Shown: positions 43,915-52,968, numbered from the stretch's first letter. The stretch is DNA of 61,278 nt from Acidimicrobiia bacterium (GCA_030431575.1 JAUIIS010000003.1:1-61278), one strand, 5' to 3'. Program-made: numbers and translations. The notes: generated from the sequence alone by a model not told the origin.

Positions 43915-46722
43915 ATGTCTGAAGACGCGGGCCCTTTCTACGATGGATCTCCTATGAACCCCGTTGTTCGCGCTGCTTCGCGCTCCCTAGTTGTTCTGGT
44001 TGGCCTTGCCTTAGTGGCGAGCGTCGCGTTCACGTCGCCTGGCGAGGACGACGCGGCCGAAGCGATCGTTCGTCCTGCTATCGATCCAACCTCGATTAGT
44101 GAACTGCCGGTGCGTGGCGGTTGGGGCGTTACCACCTTCGATACTGGCGCGAGCCACAACTTCGAGAACCTGGTGTGGGACTTCGCCCAAATTGGCGACA
44201 CCATGTACGTGGCCGGGTCGTTCCTGCACGTCACCGACGGCCGCAACGGCACCCTTTACAACCAGCCATACCTGGCGGCTTTCGATATCTATACCGGCGA
44301 CTGGGTGCAGTCGTTTGCCCCAACGCTGGACGGCGCCGTTTACGCACTCGAGGTCTCACCCGATGGTTTCTTGATCGCCGGAGGCGAGTTCACCGCACTT
44401 GGTGGCGAAGCAAACACCGCTGGCCTGGTGGGCATCAACCCAGCTACTGGCGCCCGCGACAGCCGCTTCTTGGTGTCACTGGAGCGTCCATGGAGTAGCG
44501 AACCCGCAATCGCACGGGCCCTGGAGATCGTTGGCGATGACCTCTATGTTGGCGGCAACTTCTCCCATGTCCGCGGTAAAGACGACAACCAAACGCGCCG
44601 CGCCTACAAGGTGGCTCGAGTCAATGCCCGATGGGGGACCCCTGACGGGCTCTGGACTCCACAGATCACCGGCGGCGCCGTCTGGGGTTTGGCCGTCGAT
44701 ACGGCACGCAATCGCATTCATCTCAGCGGCATCTCCCTCAGCGGTGTCAACGGCGCCACCGCCGACCGCTTGGCCACCGTCGACCTGGCAACCGGGGCCA
44801 CTGTGCCTGGTCAAGCAGCAGTGAGTTGGAACAACGCCAGCGCGAAGGACATCTGGGACGTTGAGGTCGCTGGAGGAAACGTCTACACCGCTGGAACCGA
44901 ACACGTGCTCCAGGTGCTTGATGGCGCCAGCCGATCCATGGTGGGGTGGCATACCACTGGGCACCAAAGCGACGGCTACTCGTGGGTCAATTACTTCACG
45001 GGTGGCGACTTTCAGGTCGCTGAGCGCATTGGCAACTATGTGGTTGGTGGCTGCCACTGCACGTACGAATACCGCAGCAATCGCGGCTACACGGGCAACA
45101 CCTGGTACGACAACCAGGCAAACGCCCGCCTCCCCATTCGGCTTGCCGGGATCGTCAACACCGCAACCAATCAGGTCGTCGAATGGTCGCCAGACCTTGC
45201 AGGATCCGAAGAAGGGGTTTGGGCCGTTGGCTCCGACACGCTGGGATGTCTCTGGCTTGGCGGCCAGTTCGATGTGGCCGGCGCCGAGACCAACAGCGCG
45301 TTCTGGGTGGGCAACTTCGCCCGCTTCTGTCCGCCAGACGCTCCCGTGGGCACCGATAACGAGTCGCCCACAGCACCAGCCAACCTGGCGGCGACCGCTG
45401 CCCTCGATGAAGTGACGCTCACCTGGGATGCCGCAACCGACAACATCTTGGTTGCTGGCTACATCGTCGAACGCGACGGCCTCGAGATAGCAACCGTGGA
45501 CGCGCTCACGTATGTGGATGCAAGCGTTAGCGATGGCTGGCATGACTACCGCGTCCGTGCCATCGACCCAACGGGCAACCGCAGCACGATTTCCAACACG
45601 GTCAGCATTCAGATCGACTCGGTTGACAACGCCCCGTCGACGCCCACAAACCTGGTGGCCAACGTCACCGGTAGTGATGTCGCGTTGAGCTGGGAGGCAG
45701 CGATCGATGACGTGGCCGTCTCCGGCTATGCCGTGTACCGCGATGGGGCCTATCTCGGATGGGCGACGTCAACCACCTTTGCTGACAATGGCTTGCCTGA
45801 CGGCGAGTACAGCTACGAGGTGCGGGCCTACGACACCGCAAGCAATCGCAGTGCCAAATCCGATGCAGCTTTGGCAACGGTTGGTGTTGTGGCTGGTCCA
45901 GACACCGAAGCCCCCTCCATCCCTGCCAATGTTGTTGCGGTGGCAAATGGGGCCGATGTCAGTCTGAGTTGGGACCCCTCCACCGACAACGTTGGGGTCA
46001 CCGGCTACGCGGTCTATCGCAACGGCAGCTACGCCGGCTGGGCATCGGGAACTTCATTTGTCGACGCTGATTTGGCTGACGGCGACTACTCGTACCGTCT
46101 GCGGGCCTATGACGCTGCGGGCAACCGAACCACTAAGTCGCCAGCCGTCACCGTCTCGGTGGGCGTCGTGGCTCCGGCCGACACCGAAGACCCGACCGTG
46201 CCGGTGAATGTTGCCGCTGCGGTAGCAGGTTCAGATGTCACGGTCACTTGGGACCCAGCCACCGACAACGTTGGCATTGACGGCTATGCCGTTTACCGAA
46301 GTGGCGCTTACGCAGGTTGGGCAACAGGAACCAGTTTCACCGAGACCGGTGTAGCCGATGGCGATTACACCTACACCGTGCGGGCCTACGACACAGCCGG
46401 CAACCGCAGCGATCGCAGCGCTGGGGCGGAGGCCACCGTTGGCGCTCCCGTTGTCGACGTCCTTGCTCCCACGGTCCCAGAGAACCTGGCCGGGGTACTA
46501 GACGCCGCGGATGTGCTCCTGACGTGGGACCCGTCGGTGGACGAGACCTCCCTTGACGGTTATGCCGTGTACCGAGACGGCGCCTACATCGGCTGGGCTG
46601 CAACCGAGACCTACACCGACACCGGAGTTGGCGCAGGAACCTACGCCTACACCTTGCGGGCCTACGACGATGCAGGCAATCGCAGCGACCGGTCAGTCGC
46701 CGCAGTTGTCACGGTGCCCTAG
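43915..46722 (+). CDS. Large secreted protein: beta-propeller-like region plus five fibronectin type III repeats
   Basis: 935 residues, or 922 from a second ATG at 43954 that gives a better signal peptide (RAASRSLVVLVGLALVASVAFTS). Residues about 50-480 are built of repeated strand units such as GDTMYVAGSFLHV, DGFLIAGGEFTALGG and GDDLYVGGNFSHV, which suggests a beta-propeller. From about 480 to the end there are five FN3 domains of about 90 residues, each with TWD or SWD, GY-VYRDG-Y, GWA and YDxAGNRS signatures; the last four are very alike. No sortase or membrane anchor was seen. Probably a cell-surface or matrix protein; ligand unknown. It sits between the two complex I clusters, next to glycosyltransferases. 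Confidence 0.85.
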   Translation: MSEDAGPFYDGSPMNPVVRAASRSLVVLVGLALVASVAFTSPGEDDAAEAIVRPAIDPTSISELPVRGGWGVTTFDTGASHNFENLVWDFAQIGDTMYVAGSFLHVTDGRNGTLYNQPYLAAFDIYTGDWVQSFAPTLDGAVYALEVSPDGFLIAGGEFTALGGEANTAGLVGINPATGARDSRFLVSLERPWSSEPAIARALEIVGDDLYVGGNFSHVRGKDDNQTRRAYKVARVNARWGTPDGLWTPQITGGAVWGLAVDTARNRIHLSGISLSGVNGATADRLATVDLATGATVPGQAAVSWNNASAKDIWDVEVAGGNVYTAGTEHVLQVLDGASRSMVGWHTTGHQSDGYSWVNYFTGGDFQVAERIGNYVVGGCHCTYEYRSNRGYTGNTWYDNQANARLPIRLAGIVNTATNQVVEWSPDLAGSEEGVWAVGSDTLGCLWLGGQFDVAGAETNSAFWVGNFARFCPPDAPVGTDNESPTAPANLAATAALDEVTLTWDAATDNILVAGYIVERDGLEIATVDALTYVDASVSDGWHDYRVRAIDPTGNRSTISNTVSIQIDSVDNAPSTPTNLVANVTGSDVALSWEAAIDDVAVSGYAVYRDGAYLGWATSTTFADNGLPDGEYSYEVRAYDTASNRSAKSDAALATVGVVAGPDTEAPSIPANVVAVANGADVSLSWDPSTDNVGVTGYAVYRNGSYAGWASGTSFVDADLADGDYSYRLRAYDAAGNRTTKSPAVTVSVGVVAPADTEDPTVPVNVAAAVAGSDVTVTWDPATDNVGIDGYAVYRSGAYAGWATGTSFTETGVADGDYTYTVRAYDTAGNRSDRSAGAEATVGAPVVDVLAPTVPENLAGVLDAADVLLTWDPSVDETSLDGYAVYRDGAYIGWAATETYTDTGVGAGTYAYTLRAYDDAGNRSDRSVAAVVTVP

Positions 46723-46771
46723 GTCTTTTGCCAAGGCGCCAGTCAAAGGGTCAGCCCGTCGTGCCGGCGGG

Positions 46772-48067
46772 TCAGCTTGCCACGGCAGTGGGGCGGTGCA
46801 ACGGAGCCGACGGCCTTGTCGCTGCTGCGCCCAATGCAGCGGCGCCCAGGAGAAGCAATGCGAACAGGGGAGCGAAGCCGACGCTTGATGCGCCTGCTTG
46901 GCTCCAGGCCAGCACCCACACAAGCGCCACTGGCAGCGTGGCACGAGTGCCCAGCGCGTTTACCGCGACGAGACCAGCGAGCAAGAAGAGGCCCCCGTCG
47001 TAGTACATGGCGTGGGGGGAGATGAAGACCAACCCAGCCACGGTGAGTGCCATGCGCTGGTCCAGGCCCTGGGCTCCGCGGAACCACAACCAAGCCAGCG
47101 CAGCCACCGTGGCCAGCACGAGCGGGCCCGCCACAAGGTATGCCGTCGTTGACGAAGCGCCGAAGACGCCCTCGGCGAAGCCAAGCCAAGAGATTGCGTT
47201 ATGGCCGTTCACGTCGGCATCTTTTTCGGCGAACGCCGCCACTTCGGTCCACCACGAGCCGAGCCAGCCCCAGCCCATTGTCGCCACGCCGAGGAGCCAT
47301 AAACCTGCGCCTGTCGCTGCCCCCGTCACTGTGGCGCGCCAATGCCCGCGCAGCAAGAACAATAAGAGCAACGGAATCGCGAACTGCGGCTTGTAGAGCA
47401 ACAAGCCGGCGCAAATGCCGGCCACAACGATGCGTCGTTCGTGCAGCCCTCGCCAGACCCCGGCCAACAGCAGCAACGTGAGCGCGGTGTTCTGTCCACC
47501 GGAAACCGCCCGAAACAACGGGAAGAACAGCAGCGCCGCAATGGCTACCAGCTCGAAATGCGTCTTGAGCACGCCGCCGATAGCGGGTCTCAGCAGCCAC
47601 AACGCCCCGATAACGCTCCCGACCATCACAAGGGTATGCAGCGCATAAGAGACCCGGTAGTCGACACCAGCAAGGGGCCGATACATCGAGGCCACGTAGG
47701 GCGGGTAGGCAAAATACAGAACCGAATTGTCACTGCCCGGGAACAGCGCCGCTTGCGCTTGAGCCTGACGCTGCGGGCTGTACAAGTTCTCCCAGTCGCC
47801 GTCGGCGACGATCTCGCCAGCAGCGTAGAACGCGGGATAGTCGCCCCCAAGGCGCCCTGCTGCCGTGTCGGCGCCACTACTCAGAAGGACCGTCAAGGTC
47901 CAAGCGACGACCACAGCGGCGGCCACAGCCCGGCTGTAGAGCTTCAGGCGGCGGCCCGAAGCGCGATCTGGCACAGGAACCCGCGATGTCGTGGCGGTGC
48001 GCACACGTAGCGGGGCCGGTGTGGGCGAACCCGGAGCCGTTTGGGGGCCTCGGCCCGGCGTCGGCAT
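46772..48067 (-). CDS. Glycosyltransferase family 87 membrane protein (DUF2029)
   Basis: 431 residues with about ten hydrophobic helices. After a Pro/Ala-rich cytosolic N-terminus and the first helix (AVAAAVVVAWTLTVLLSS), the GT87 motif region reads GGDYPAFYAAGEIVADGDWENLY, with the acidic residues of the first periplasmic loop. Then come YFAYPPYVASMYRPLAG and FPLFRAVSGGQNTALTLLLL. The family uses polyprenyl-phosphate mannose or related lipid-linked sugars outside the membrane. The start overlaps the GT2 stop by one base, so both are co-expressed; GT2 may make the lipid-linked sugar that GT87 uses. Confidence 0.82.
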   Translation of the reverse strand: MPTPGRGPQTAPGSPTPAPLRVRTATTSRVPVPDRASGRRLKLYSRAVAAAVVVAWTLTVLLSSGADTAAGRLGGDYPAFYAAGEIVADGDWENLYSPQRQAQAQAALFPGSDNSVLYFAYPPYVASMYRPLAGVDYRVSYALHTLVMVGSVIGALWLLRPAIGGVLKTHFELVAIAALLFFPLFRAVSGGQNTALTLLLLAGVWRGLHERRIVVAGICAGLLLYKPQFAIPLLLLFLLRGHWRATVTGAATGAGLWLLGVATMGWGWLGSWWTEVAAFAEKDADVNGHNAISWLGFAEGVFGASSTTAYLVAGPLVLATVAALAWLWFRGAQGLDQRMALTVAGLVFISPHAMYYDGGLFLLAGLVAVNALGTRATLPVALVWVLAWSQAGASSVGFAPLFALLLLGAAALGAAATRPSAPLHRPTAVAS

Positions 48068-48858
48068 CAGGGCTGACGGACGGGACGACGTTGCGCTGGA
48101 CTAATAGACAGCCGGCGCGGCTCGACCGCAAGCTGGGCCACGCCATGTGCGTTCGTGCGCAATAGGCGCCGAACCTTCATGACATCAAGCAATGTCCACA
48201 AGTAGTCGACCGGCTTTACCTGGCTACCTTCGATATGTGTCCAGTCCACCGGGACCTCGACAATGGTGTATCCCATGCGCCGGCAGAGGGCGAGAACCTC
48301 AATATCGAACATCCAACCATTGGTGATCTGGGCAGAAAAGACCAGGTCAGCGACCTCTGCGGGAAAGAGCTTGCAACCACGCTGACTATCGGCGATGCCA
48401 GGCAAAACCATTGCCCGGATGATCCCGTTGCCCACCCGGCCAGCCAAGGTACGCAACAGTGGCTGCTTGCGGACCACATTGGTGCCCTCAGCTCGGACCG
48501 AGCCAATAGCCACCGACCGCTTGTTCTCCGTGGCAGCACGCAAAAGCCGATCGACTTCACAAATCGGGGTTGCCGCGTCGGCATCAAAAAAGGCTCGATA
48601 GGCGCCGGTCGCTTCTGTCATGCCGGTCGCGACCGCGCGGCCCTTGCCACAGTTCTGGGCAAGTGTCACGACCTTAAGTTCGGGAAAGGTCTCGGCGGCT
48701 TTGGCCAGCACCGCAACGGTGTTGTCCGTAGACCCATCGTCTACAACCACGACCTCGAGATCATGCTCCGTTGTTGCGCGATATGCACGTAGCTGGTCGA
48801 GCACTGCACCAATTCGATGCTCTTCGTTGTACGCAGGCAACACAATAGACAGCAGCAC
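48067..48858 (-). CDS. Glycosyltransferase family 2, polyprenyl-phosphate glycosyltransferase-like
   Basis: 263 residues, GTG start. GT-A fold with SIVLPAYNEEHRIGAVLDQL, VVVDDGSTDNTVAVL, the DxD-equivalent FFDADAATPICEVDRLL and a C-terminal half with QRGCKLFPAEVADLVF and GWMFDIEVLALCRRMGYTIVEVPVDW, as in ALG5/dolichyl-phosphate glucosyltransferase and DPM1 relatives. It is predicted to move a sugar from a nucleotide donor to polyprenyl phosphate on the cytosolic face. It is coupled to the GT87 gene. The target could be the adjacent FN3 surface protein or a wall glycan. Confidence 0.85.
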   Translation of the reverse strand: MLLSIVLPAYNEEHRIGAVLDQLRAYRATTEHDLEVVVVDDGSTDNTVAVLAKAAETFPELKVVTLAQNCGKGRAVATGMTEATGAYRAFFDADAATPICEVDRLLRAATENKRSVAIGSVRAEGTNVVRKQPLLRTLAGRVGNGIIRAMVLPGIADSQRGCKLFPAEVADLVFSAQITNGWMFDIEVLALCRRMGYTIVEVPVDWTHIEGSQVKPVDYLWTLLDVMKVRRLLRTNAHGVAQLAVEPRRLSISPAQRRPVRQP

Positions 48859-48916
48859 CTGTATCCATCGGCACCGCCCGGCACGGATTGAGCCGACCGA
48901 AGTATCGGCCCAGATT

Positions 48917-49022
48917 CCGCCTTGAGGGCGGTTCTATCCCGCCTTGAGGGCGGTTCTATCCCGCCTTGAGGGCGGTTCTATCCCGCCTTGAGGGCGGTTC
49001 TATCCCGCCTTGAGGGCGGTGC
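48917..49022. repeat. Tandem array of five 22-bp micro-hairpin units
   Basis: Five units start at 48917, 48939, 48961, 48983 and 49005, each CCGCC-TTGAG-GGCGG followed by TTCTATC; the last is cut short at GGTGCTG. Each can fold into a small stem-loop. The array lies in the 272-bp divergent region between the GT2 gene and nuoA2, upstream of the nuoA2 promoter. There are no spacers, so it is not CRISPR. It echoes the five-unit hairpin array at 5367-5486, though the sequences differ. Confidence 0.95.
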
Positions 49023-49092
49023 TGTGAAGCGAATCAGGCAATGTTCCACCGCACTCGATCCAGAGTCGAGTAGTTTGAATCGGGTCGACGCC

Positions 49093-49122
49093 TTGGCTCC
49101 ACCCCCCAGGGATCGCTACGCT
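49093..49122 (+). promoter_or_regulatory. Promoter of the second complex I operon, leaderless-type
   Basis: TTGGCT, an 18-bp spacer and TACGCT end 8 nt before the nuoA2 GTG. No Shine-Dalgarno exists. The same -10 hexamer serves the SAM hydrolase gene. A weak TGTGA-containing sequence at 49022-49039 was judged too poor to be a Rex site. Confidence 0.55.
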
Positions 49123-49130
49123 CCAACGCC

Positions 49131-49496
49131 GTGTCCGAGTTCCTTCGCAGCTACCTGACAGTCGCCATCTTTGGCGCCACCGGATGCCTCCTAGTGGGGG
49201 CATTTGTCGGCCTTAGCGCGCTCGTGCGGCCGACCCGCCCACAAGCACAGAAATACCTCACCTACGAGTCCGGCGTAGACCCCGTTGGCACTGGTTGGTC
49301 CCAGAGCAACATCCGTTATTACGTGTTCGCGCTGCTCTTCGTCATGTTCGACGTCGAGGCAGTATTCATCTTCCCTTGGGCAACGCGCCTCGAGGCGTAT
49401 GGCTACTTCGGCCTCGTCGAAATGGCCATCTTCATCTTCATCTTGGCTCTGGGCCTGTTCTACGCCTGGCGTAAAGGAGTGCTCCGATGGGTTTAG
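49131..49496 (+). CDS. nuoA2: NADH-quinone oxidoreductase subunit A (cluster 2)
   Basis: 121 residues, GTG start. Three helices; conserved loop [43 protein letters not shown], with the ECG motif of ND3 changed to ESG. Shorter than NuoA1 because it lacks the hydrophilic tail. It overlaps nuoB2 by 10 nt. First gene of an 11-gene cluster without nuoE, nuoF and nuoG. Confidence 0.93.
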   Translation: MSEFLRSYLTVAIFGATGCLLVGAFVGLSALVRPTRPQAQKYLTYESGVDPVGTGWSQSNIRYYVFALLFVMFDVEAVFIFPWATRLEAYGYFGLVEMAIFIFILALGLFYAWRKGVLRWV

Positions 49497-49987
49497 TCGA
49501 ATCCGGCAAGATGCCAAAGCCCATTACCAAGCTGCTCAACATCAGCCGCAAATACTCCATGTGGGTGTACCAGTGGGGCTTGGCGTGCTGCGCCATCGAG
49601 ATGGGCGCAGCCTTTGCGTCACCTCGCTATGACGTCATGCGCCTCGGCGTGATCCCACTGCCAGCCAGCCCCCGCCAAGCAGACTTCGTGGTTGTATCTG
49701 GCACCGTCACCGACAAGATGGCCCCGTCGGTGCGCCGCCTGTGGGAACAGATGCCCGACCCCAAGTACGTCATCTCCATGGGTTCGTGTGCCAACTGCGG
49801 CGGCCCCTACTGGGATTCCTACTCAGTAACCAAAGGCGTCGACCAGATCATCCCCGTCGATGTTTATGTCCCCGGCTGCCCACCACGGCCCGAAGCACTG
49901 CTCGAAGGCATCGTGTTGTTGCAAGAACGCATCCTCAACGAAGACATGGCAGAGCGCTGGCGCGGAGATCCCATCTATGTCGAATAG
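49487..49987 (+). CDS. nuoB2: NADH-quinone oxidoreductase subunit B (cluster 2)
   Basis: 166 residues. Cluster N2 ligands are kept: C34 and C35 in [10 protein letters not shown], one in GSCANCGG and one in [21 protein letters not shown] precedes. So this complex can still reduce quinone even though the NADH module is absent. Confidence 0.95.
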   Translation: MGLVESGKMPKPITKLLNISRKYSMWVYQWGLACCAIEMGAAFASPRYDVMRLGVIPLPASPRQADFVVVSGTVTDKMAPSVRRLWEQMPDPKYVISMGSCANCGGPYWDSYSVTKGVDQIIPVDVYVPGCPPRPEALLEGIVLLQERILNEDMAERWRGDPIYVE

Positions 49988-50029
49988 CACCGCTGTCTTT
50001 GTCGACCCACCCCTCACCACCAGAACCGC

Positions 50030-50770
50030 ATGACCGAAGTCCCCGAACACCTCCTCAAAAAGGCTGCCGAAGCCAGGGCCAAGCGCGAAGCCGCTGCTGG
50101 CTCTAGCGCGCCTACAGATGCGCCAGAAGCCAAGGCCAAAGACGAGCCCGAAGAGGTCGTCGTTGAGCCTGACACCAAAGCCGAAGAAGCACTTGAGGTG
50201 CTTAAAGAAGCTTTGGGCGATGCCATCTTGGCTTCTCACATCGAGCCGCACCGCGGCCTTTGGATTCGCGTGGGGGCCCAAGACTGGCGAGCCGCAGCCT
50301 CTGCTGCCCGCGACGCACTCGACTGCAAGTTCTTCGACTTCTTGTCGGCAATCGACTGGCTGCCGTCACCGTATGGACGTGAACTCGAAGCCGAACAAGA
50401 CCTCAACGAGGCCAAAGAGCCCGAAGAAATGAGCTGGGGCTACACGGGCGGCGAAACCCGCTTCCAGATGCTCGCCCGGGTGTATTCGCTCAGCCACCAC
50501 ATCGGCGTGATGATCAAGGCCGACCTTCCCGACGACGAACCTCGCATCGACTCGTTGATCCCGGTGTATGCCGGTGCCAACTGGCACGAACGAGAAGCCA
50601 TCGAAATGTTTGGCATCGCAGTCAACGACCACCCAGATGTGCGCAACATCTATCTGCCCGGCGGTTTCGAAGGCCACCCCATGCGCAAGGACTATCCCCT
50701 TCTCGCACGGCGCATGAAGCCGTGGCCTGGCATCGTCGATGTAGAACTCATGCCAGGAGACGAATCATGA
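50030..50770 (+). CDS. nuoC2: NADH-quinone oxidoreductase subunit C (cluster 2) with N-terminal TEVPEHLL motif
   Basis: 246 residues. Residues 1-20 (TEVPEHLLKKAAEARAKREA) repeat the start of the subunit IV-like cytochrome b almost exactly; a charged, Glu/Lys-rich linker runs to about 65. The 30-kDa core follows: KFFDFLSAIDWLPSPYG, YSLSHHIGVMIKADLP, DSLIPVYAGANWHEREAIEMFGIAVNDHPDVRNIYLP and GHPMRKDYPL. The extension has no counterpart in NuoC1. Confidence 0.93.
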   Translation: MTEVPEHLLKKAAEARAKREAAAGSSAPTDAPEAKAKDEPEEVVVEPDTKAEEALEVLKEALGDAILASHIEPHRGLWIRVGAQDWRAAASAARDALDCKFFDFLSAIDWLPSPYGRELEAEQDLNEAKEPEEMSWGYTGGETRFQMLARVYSLSHHIGVMIKADLPDDEPRIDSLIPVYAGANWHEREAIEMFGIAVNDHPDVRNIYLPGGFEGHPMRKDYPLLARRMKPWPGIVDVELMPGDES

Positions 50771-51939
50771 GTGTTTCTGAACAGGAACAGCTCGCGTATA
50801 TCGCTGCTCAGGCTGCCGATGCTCGCGTAAACCTCGAGCTCGAAACCGAAGATGGCATGACCCTCAACATGGGTCCCCAGCACCCTGCCACCCACGGCAC
50901 CCTTCGCCTGGTAGCAAAGCTCGATGGCGAACAGGTGGTCGCCGCCGAACCCATCATGGGCTACATGCATCGCGGCTACGAGAAGCTCACCGAGGTGCGT
51001 ACCTACCCGCAGGTCACCACCCTCATCAACCGCATCGACTGGTTGGGCAGCTTTGCCAACGAAGTGCCCTTCATCCTGGCTGCCGAACAGCTGATGGAAG
51101 TCGAGGCACCACCGCGAGCACAGTGGATCCGAACCATCTTGTTCGAGATGTCTCGCATTGCCAACATCAGTTTGTACATCGGCGATATGGCCGTGCAGAT
51201 TGGCGCCACCACGCCCATCTTCTTTGCCTTTCGCGACCGCGAACACATTCTCAACCAGATCGAACGCGTCACCGGCGGTCGCTTCCACCCCAACTTCGAC
51301 CGCATCGGCGGACTCAAGGACGACCTGCCCGCAGGTTGGATCGAGGAGACCAAAGCGGTCATCAAGAAGATGCAAACCTTCTGCGACCAAATGGACGATC
51401 TGGTCGCAGGAAACGAGATCTTCCAAGCCCGTACGCGTGGCATCGGCGTCATTCCTGCCGAGGTTGCACTGTCGTACGGTCTTTCTGGCGCAAACCTTCG
51501 TGGTTCGGGCGTCGACTGGGACCTCCGCCGAGATCAACCATGCGGTCTGGTCTACGACCAGTGCGACTGGAAGGTCTGGACCCACCCCGACGGCGACAGC
51601 TACTCGCGGTTCTGGGTGCGCCTCCAGGAAACCCGCGAAGCATGCAACATCGTCGACCAGCTGCTCGACAACATCCCCTCTGGCCCCATCATGGCCAAGG
51701 TGCCACGGATCATTAAGGTGCCCGCCGGCGAGGCCTACGTGGCCACCGAAAACCCGCTCGGCGAAATGGGCTACTACGTGGTGTCCAAGGGCGACCTCAC
51801 CCCATTCAGGGTCAAGATCCGCTCGGCGAGTTTCTCCAACATGTCCATCTGCCCCTGGGTACTCAAAGGCGTCTTCGTTCCTGACATCATCGCCATCTTG
51901 GGTTCGCTGTACTTCATTTTGGGAGACATCGATCGATGA
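50767..51939 (+). CDS. nuoD2: NADH-quinone oxidoreductase subunit D (cluster 2)
   Basis: 390 residues from the ATG at 50767, overlapping nuoC2 by 4 nt; the track start is inside nuoC2. Quinone-pocket loop LNMGPQHPATHGTLRLVAK is conserved. Also GYMHRGYEKLTEVRTYPQ, EMSRIANISLYIGDMA, GRFHPNFDRIGGLKDDLP, GSGVDWDLRRDQP and the final ILGDIDR. No hydrogenase-type nickel ligands are seen, so it is a true complex I subunit and not a group 4 hydrogenase. Confidence 0.95.
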   Translation: MSVSEQEQLAYIAAQAADARVNLELETEDGMTLNMGPQHPATHGTLRLVAKLDGEQVVAAEPIMGYMHRGYEKLTEVRTYPQVTTLINRIDWLGSFANEVPFILAAEQLMEVEAPPRAQWIRTILFEMSRIANISLYIGDMAVQIGATTPIFFAFRDREHILNQIERVTGGRFHPNFDRIGGLKDDLPAGWIEETKAVIKKMQTFCDQMDDLVAGNEIFQARTRGIGVIPAEVALSYGLSGANLRGSGVDWDLRRDQPCGLVYDQCDWKVWTHPDGDSYSRFWVRLQETREACNIVDQLLDNIPSGPIMAKVPRIIKVPAGEAYVATENPLGEMGYYVVSKGDLTPFRVKIRSASFSNMSICPWVLKGVFVPDIIAILGSLYFILGDIDR

Positions 51940-52964
51940 ACGTGCTTGCTGATCTTGCCTATTGGCAAGAAACCATCATCAAGGTGCTCATCGGCTTGGC
52001 CGCAGTCCTGCTGCCAGCAGGCACCATCGTGTACCTGTACCTGTTCAAGATGATGAGCTTCATGCAGAGTCGTCTAGGACCCATGGAGGCTGGGCCTTTC
52101 GGCTCTATGCAGCCCCTCGCCGAAGTTGGCAAGTGGATCCAAAAAGAAGACATCTTCCCCACGAAGGCCGACAAGCGAGTCTTTGCCGCAGCACCATTTG
52201 TGGTGCTGATGAGCACATTCTTGCTGGTCATCATCCTGCCTGGCGGTCCCGACGCTACGTTCGTTGACCTCAACGTTGGCATCTACTTCGGCCTCGCCGT
52301 CTCTTCAGTGTCGGTCATTGGCATCTTGATGGCGGGCTGGTCCTCTGCCAACAAGTACTCGCTTCTCGGCGGTATCCGTGCCGCTGGCCAGCTCATTGCT
52401 TATGAGCTCCCCATGATCCTCGCCGTTGTTGGTGTGGTCATTCAGGCCGGCACCATGAACATGCAAGGCATCGTCTTTGCCCAAGCCGAAGGCGAGATCT
52501 TTGGCTGGGGCGGTATTGGCAACCCCTACATCATCACCCAGTTCTTGGGTTTCGTGATCTTCATGATCGCCATTCAGGCCGAGCTCACCCAGCCGCCCTT
52601 CGACATGCCAATCGCAGAATCCGAGCTCATCTCGGGCTATCTCACCGAATATTCCGGCATCCGGTTCCTGTTGTTCTTCATTGGCGAGTTCGCCACCTCT
52701 GGTGTGTTCTCAGCCATTGCCGCCACCTTGTTCCTTGGTGGCTGGTACGTGCCCGGCATCGACCCACACAACGACATTTTCAACGTCATTGGGCCCCTCA
52801 TCTTGTTTGGCAAGATGATGCTCGTAGCGTTCTTCATCTATTGGTTCCGATTCACGTATCCTCGCTTCCGTGAAGATCAGCTCCAGCGCCTTGCCTGGAA
52901 AGTTCTGATCCCACTGAGCCTGGTGAACATCGTGGCCACCGGCGTCCTGAAGGTGGTGCTCTAG
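51936..52964 (+). CDS. nuoH2: NADH-quinone oxidoreductase subunit H (cluster 2)
   Basis: 342 residues, standard ND1 length. FMQSRLGPMEAGPFGSMQPLAEVGKWIQKEDIFP, AGWSSANKYSLLGGIRAAGQLIAYELPM, TQPPFDMPIAESELISGYLTEYSGIRFLLFFIGEF and FRFTYPRFREDQLQRLAWKVLIPL. All quinone-channel and E-channel blocks are present. It overlaps nuoD2 by 4 nt. Confidence 0.95.
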   Translation: MNVLADLAYWQETIIKVLIGLAAVLLPAGTIVYLYLFKMMSFMQSRLGPMEAGPFGSMQPLAEVGKWIQKEDIFPTKADKRVFAAAPFVVLMSTFLLVIILPGGPDATFVDLNVGIYFGLAVSSVSVIGILMAGWSSANKYSLLGGIRAAGQLIAYELPMILAVVGVVIQAGTMNMQGIVFAQAEGEIFGWGGIGNPYIITQFLGFVIFMIAIQAELTQPPFDMPIAESELISGYLTEYSGIRFLLFFIGEFATSGVFSAIAATLFLGGWYVPGIDPHNDIFNVIGPLILFGKMMLVAFFIYWFRFTYPRFREDQLQRLAWKVLIPLSLVNIVATGVLKVVL

Positions 52965-52968
52965 TTCA

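Noticed and set aside
49022-49039. Rex site upstream of nuoA2
   Set aside because: CTGTGA-N6-TCAGGC matches only the left half of the consensus; too weak to call.
50767-51939. Cluster 2 as a group 4 membrane hydrogenase
   Set aside because: NuoD2 shows the GPQHPATHG quinone loop and no paired CxxC nickel ligands; the full J-K-L-M-N set is of complex I type.
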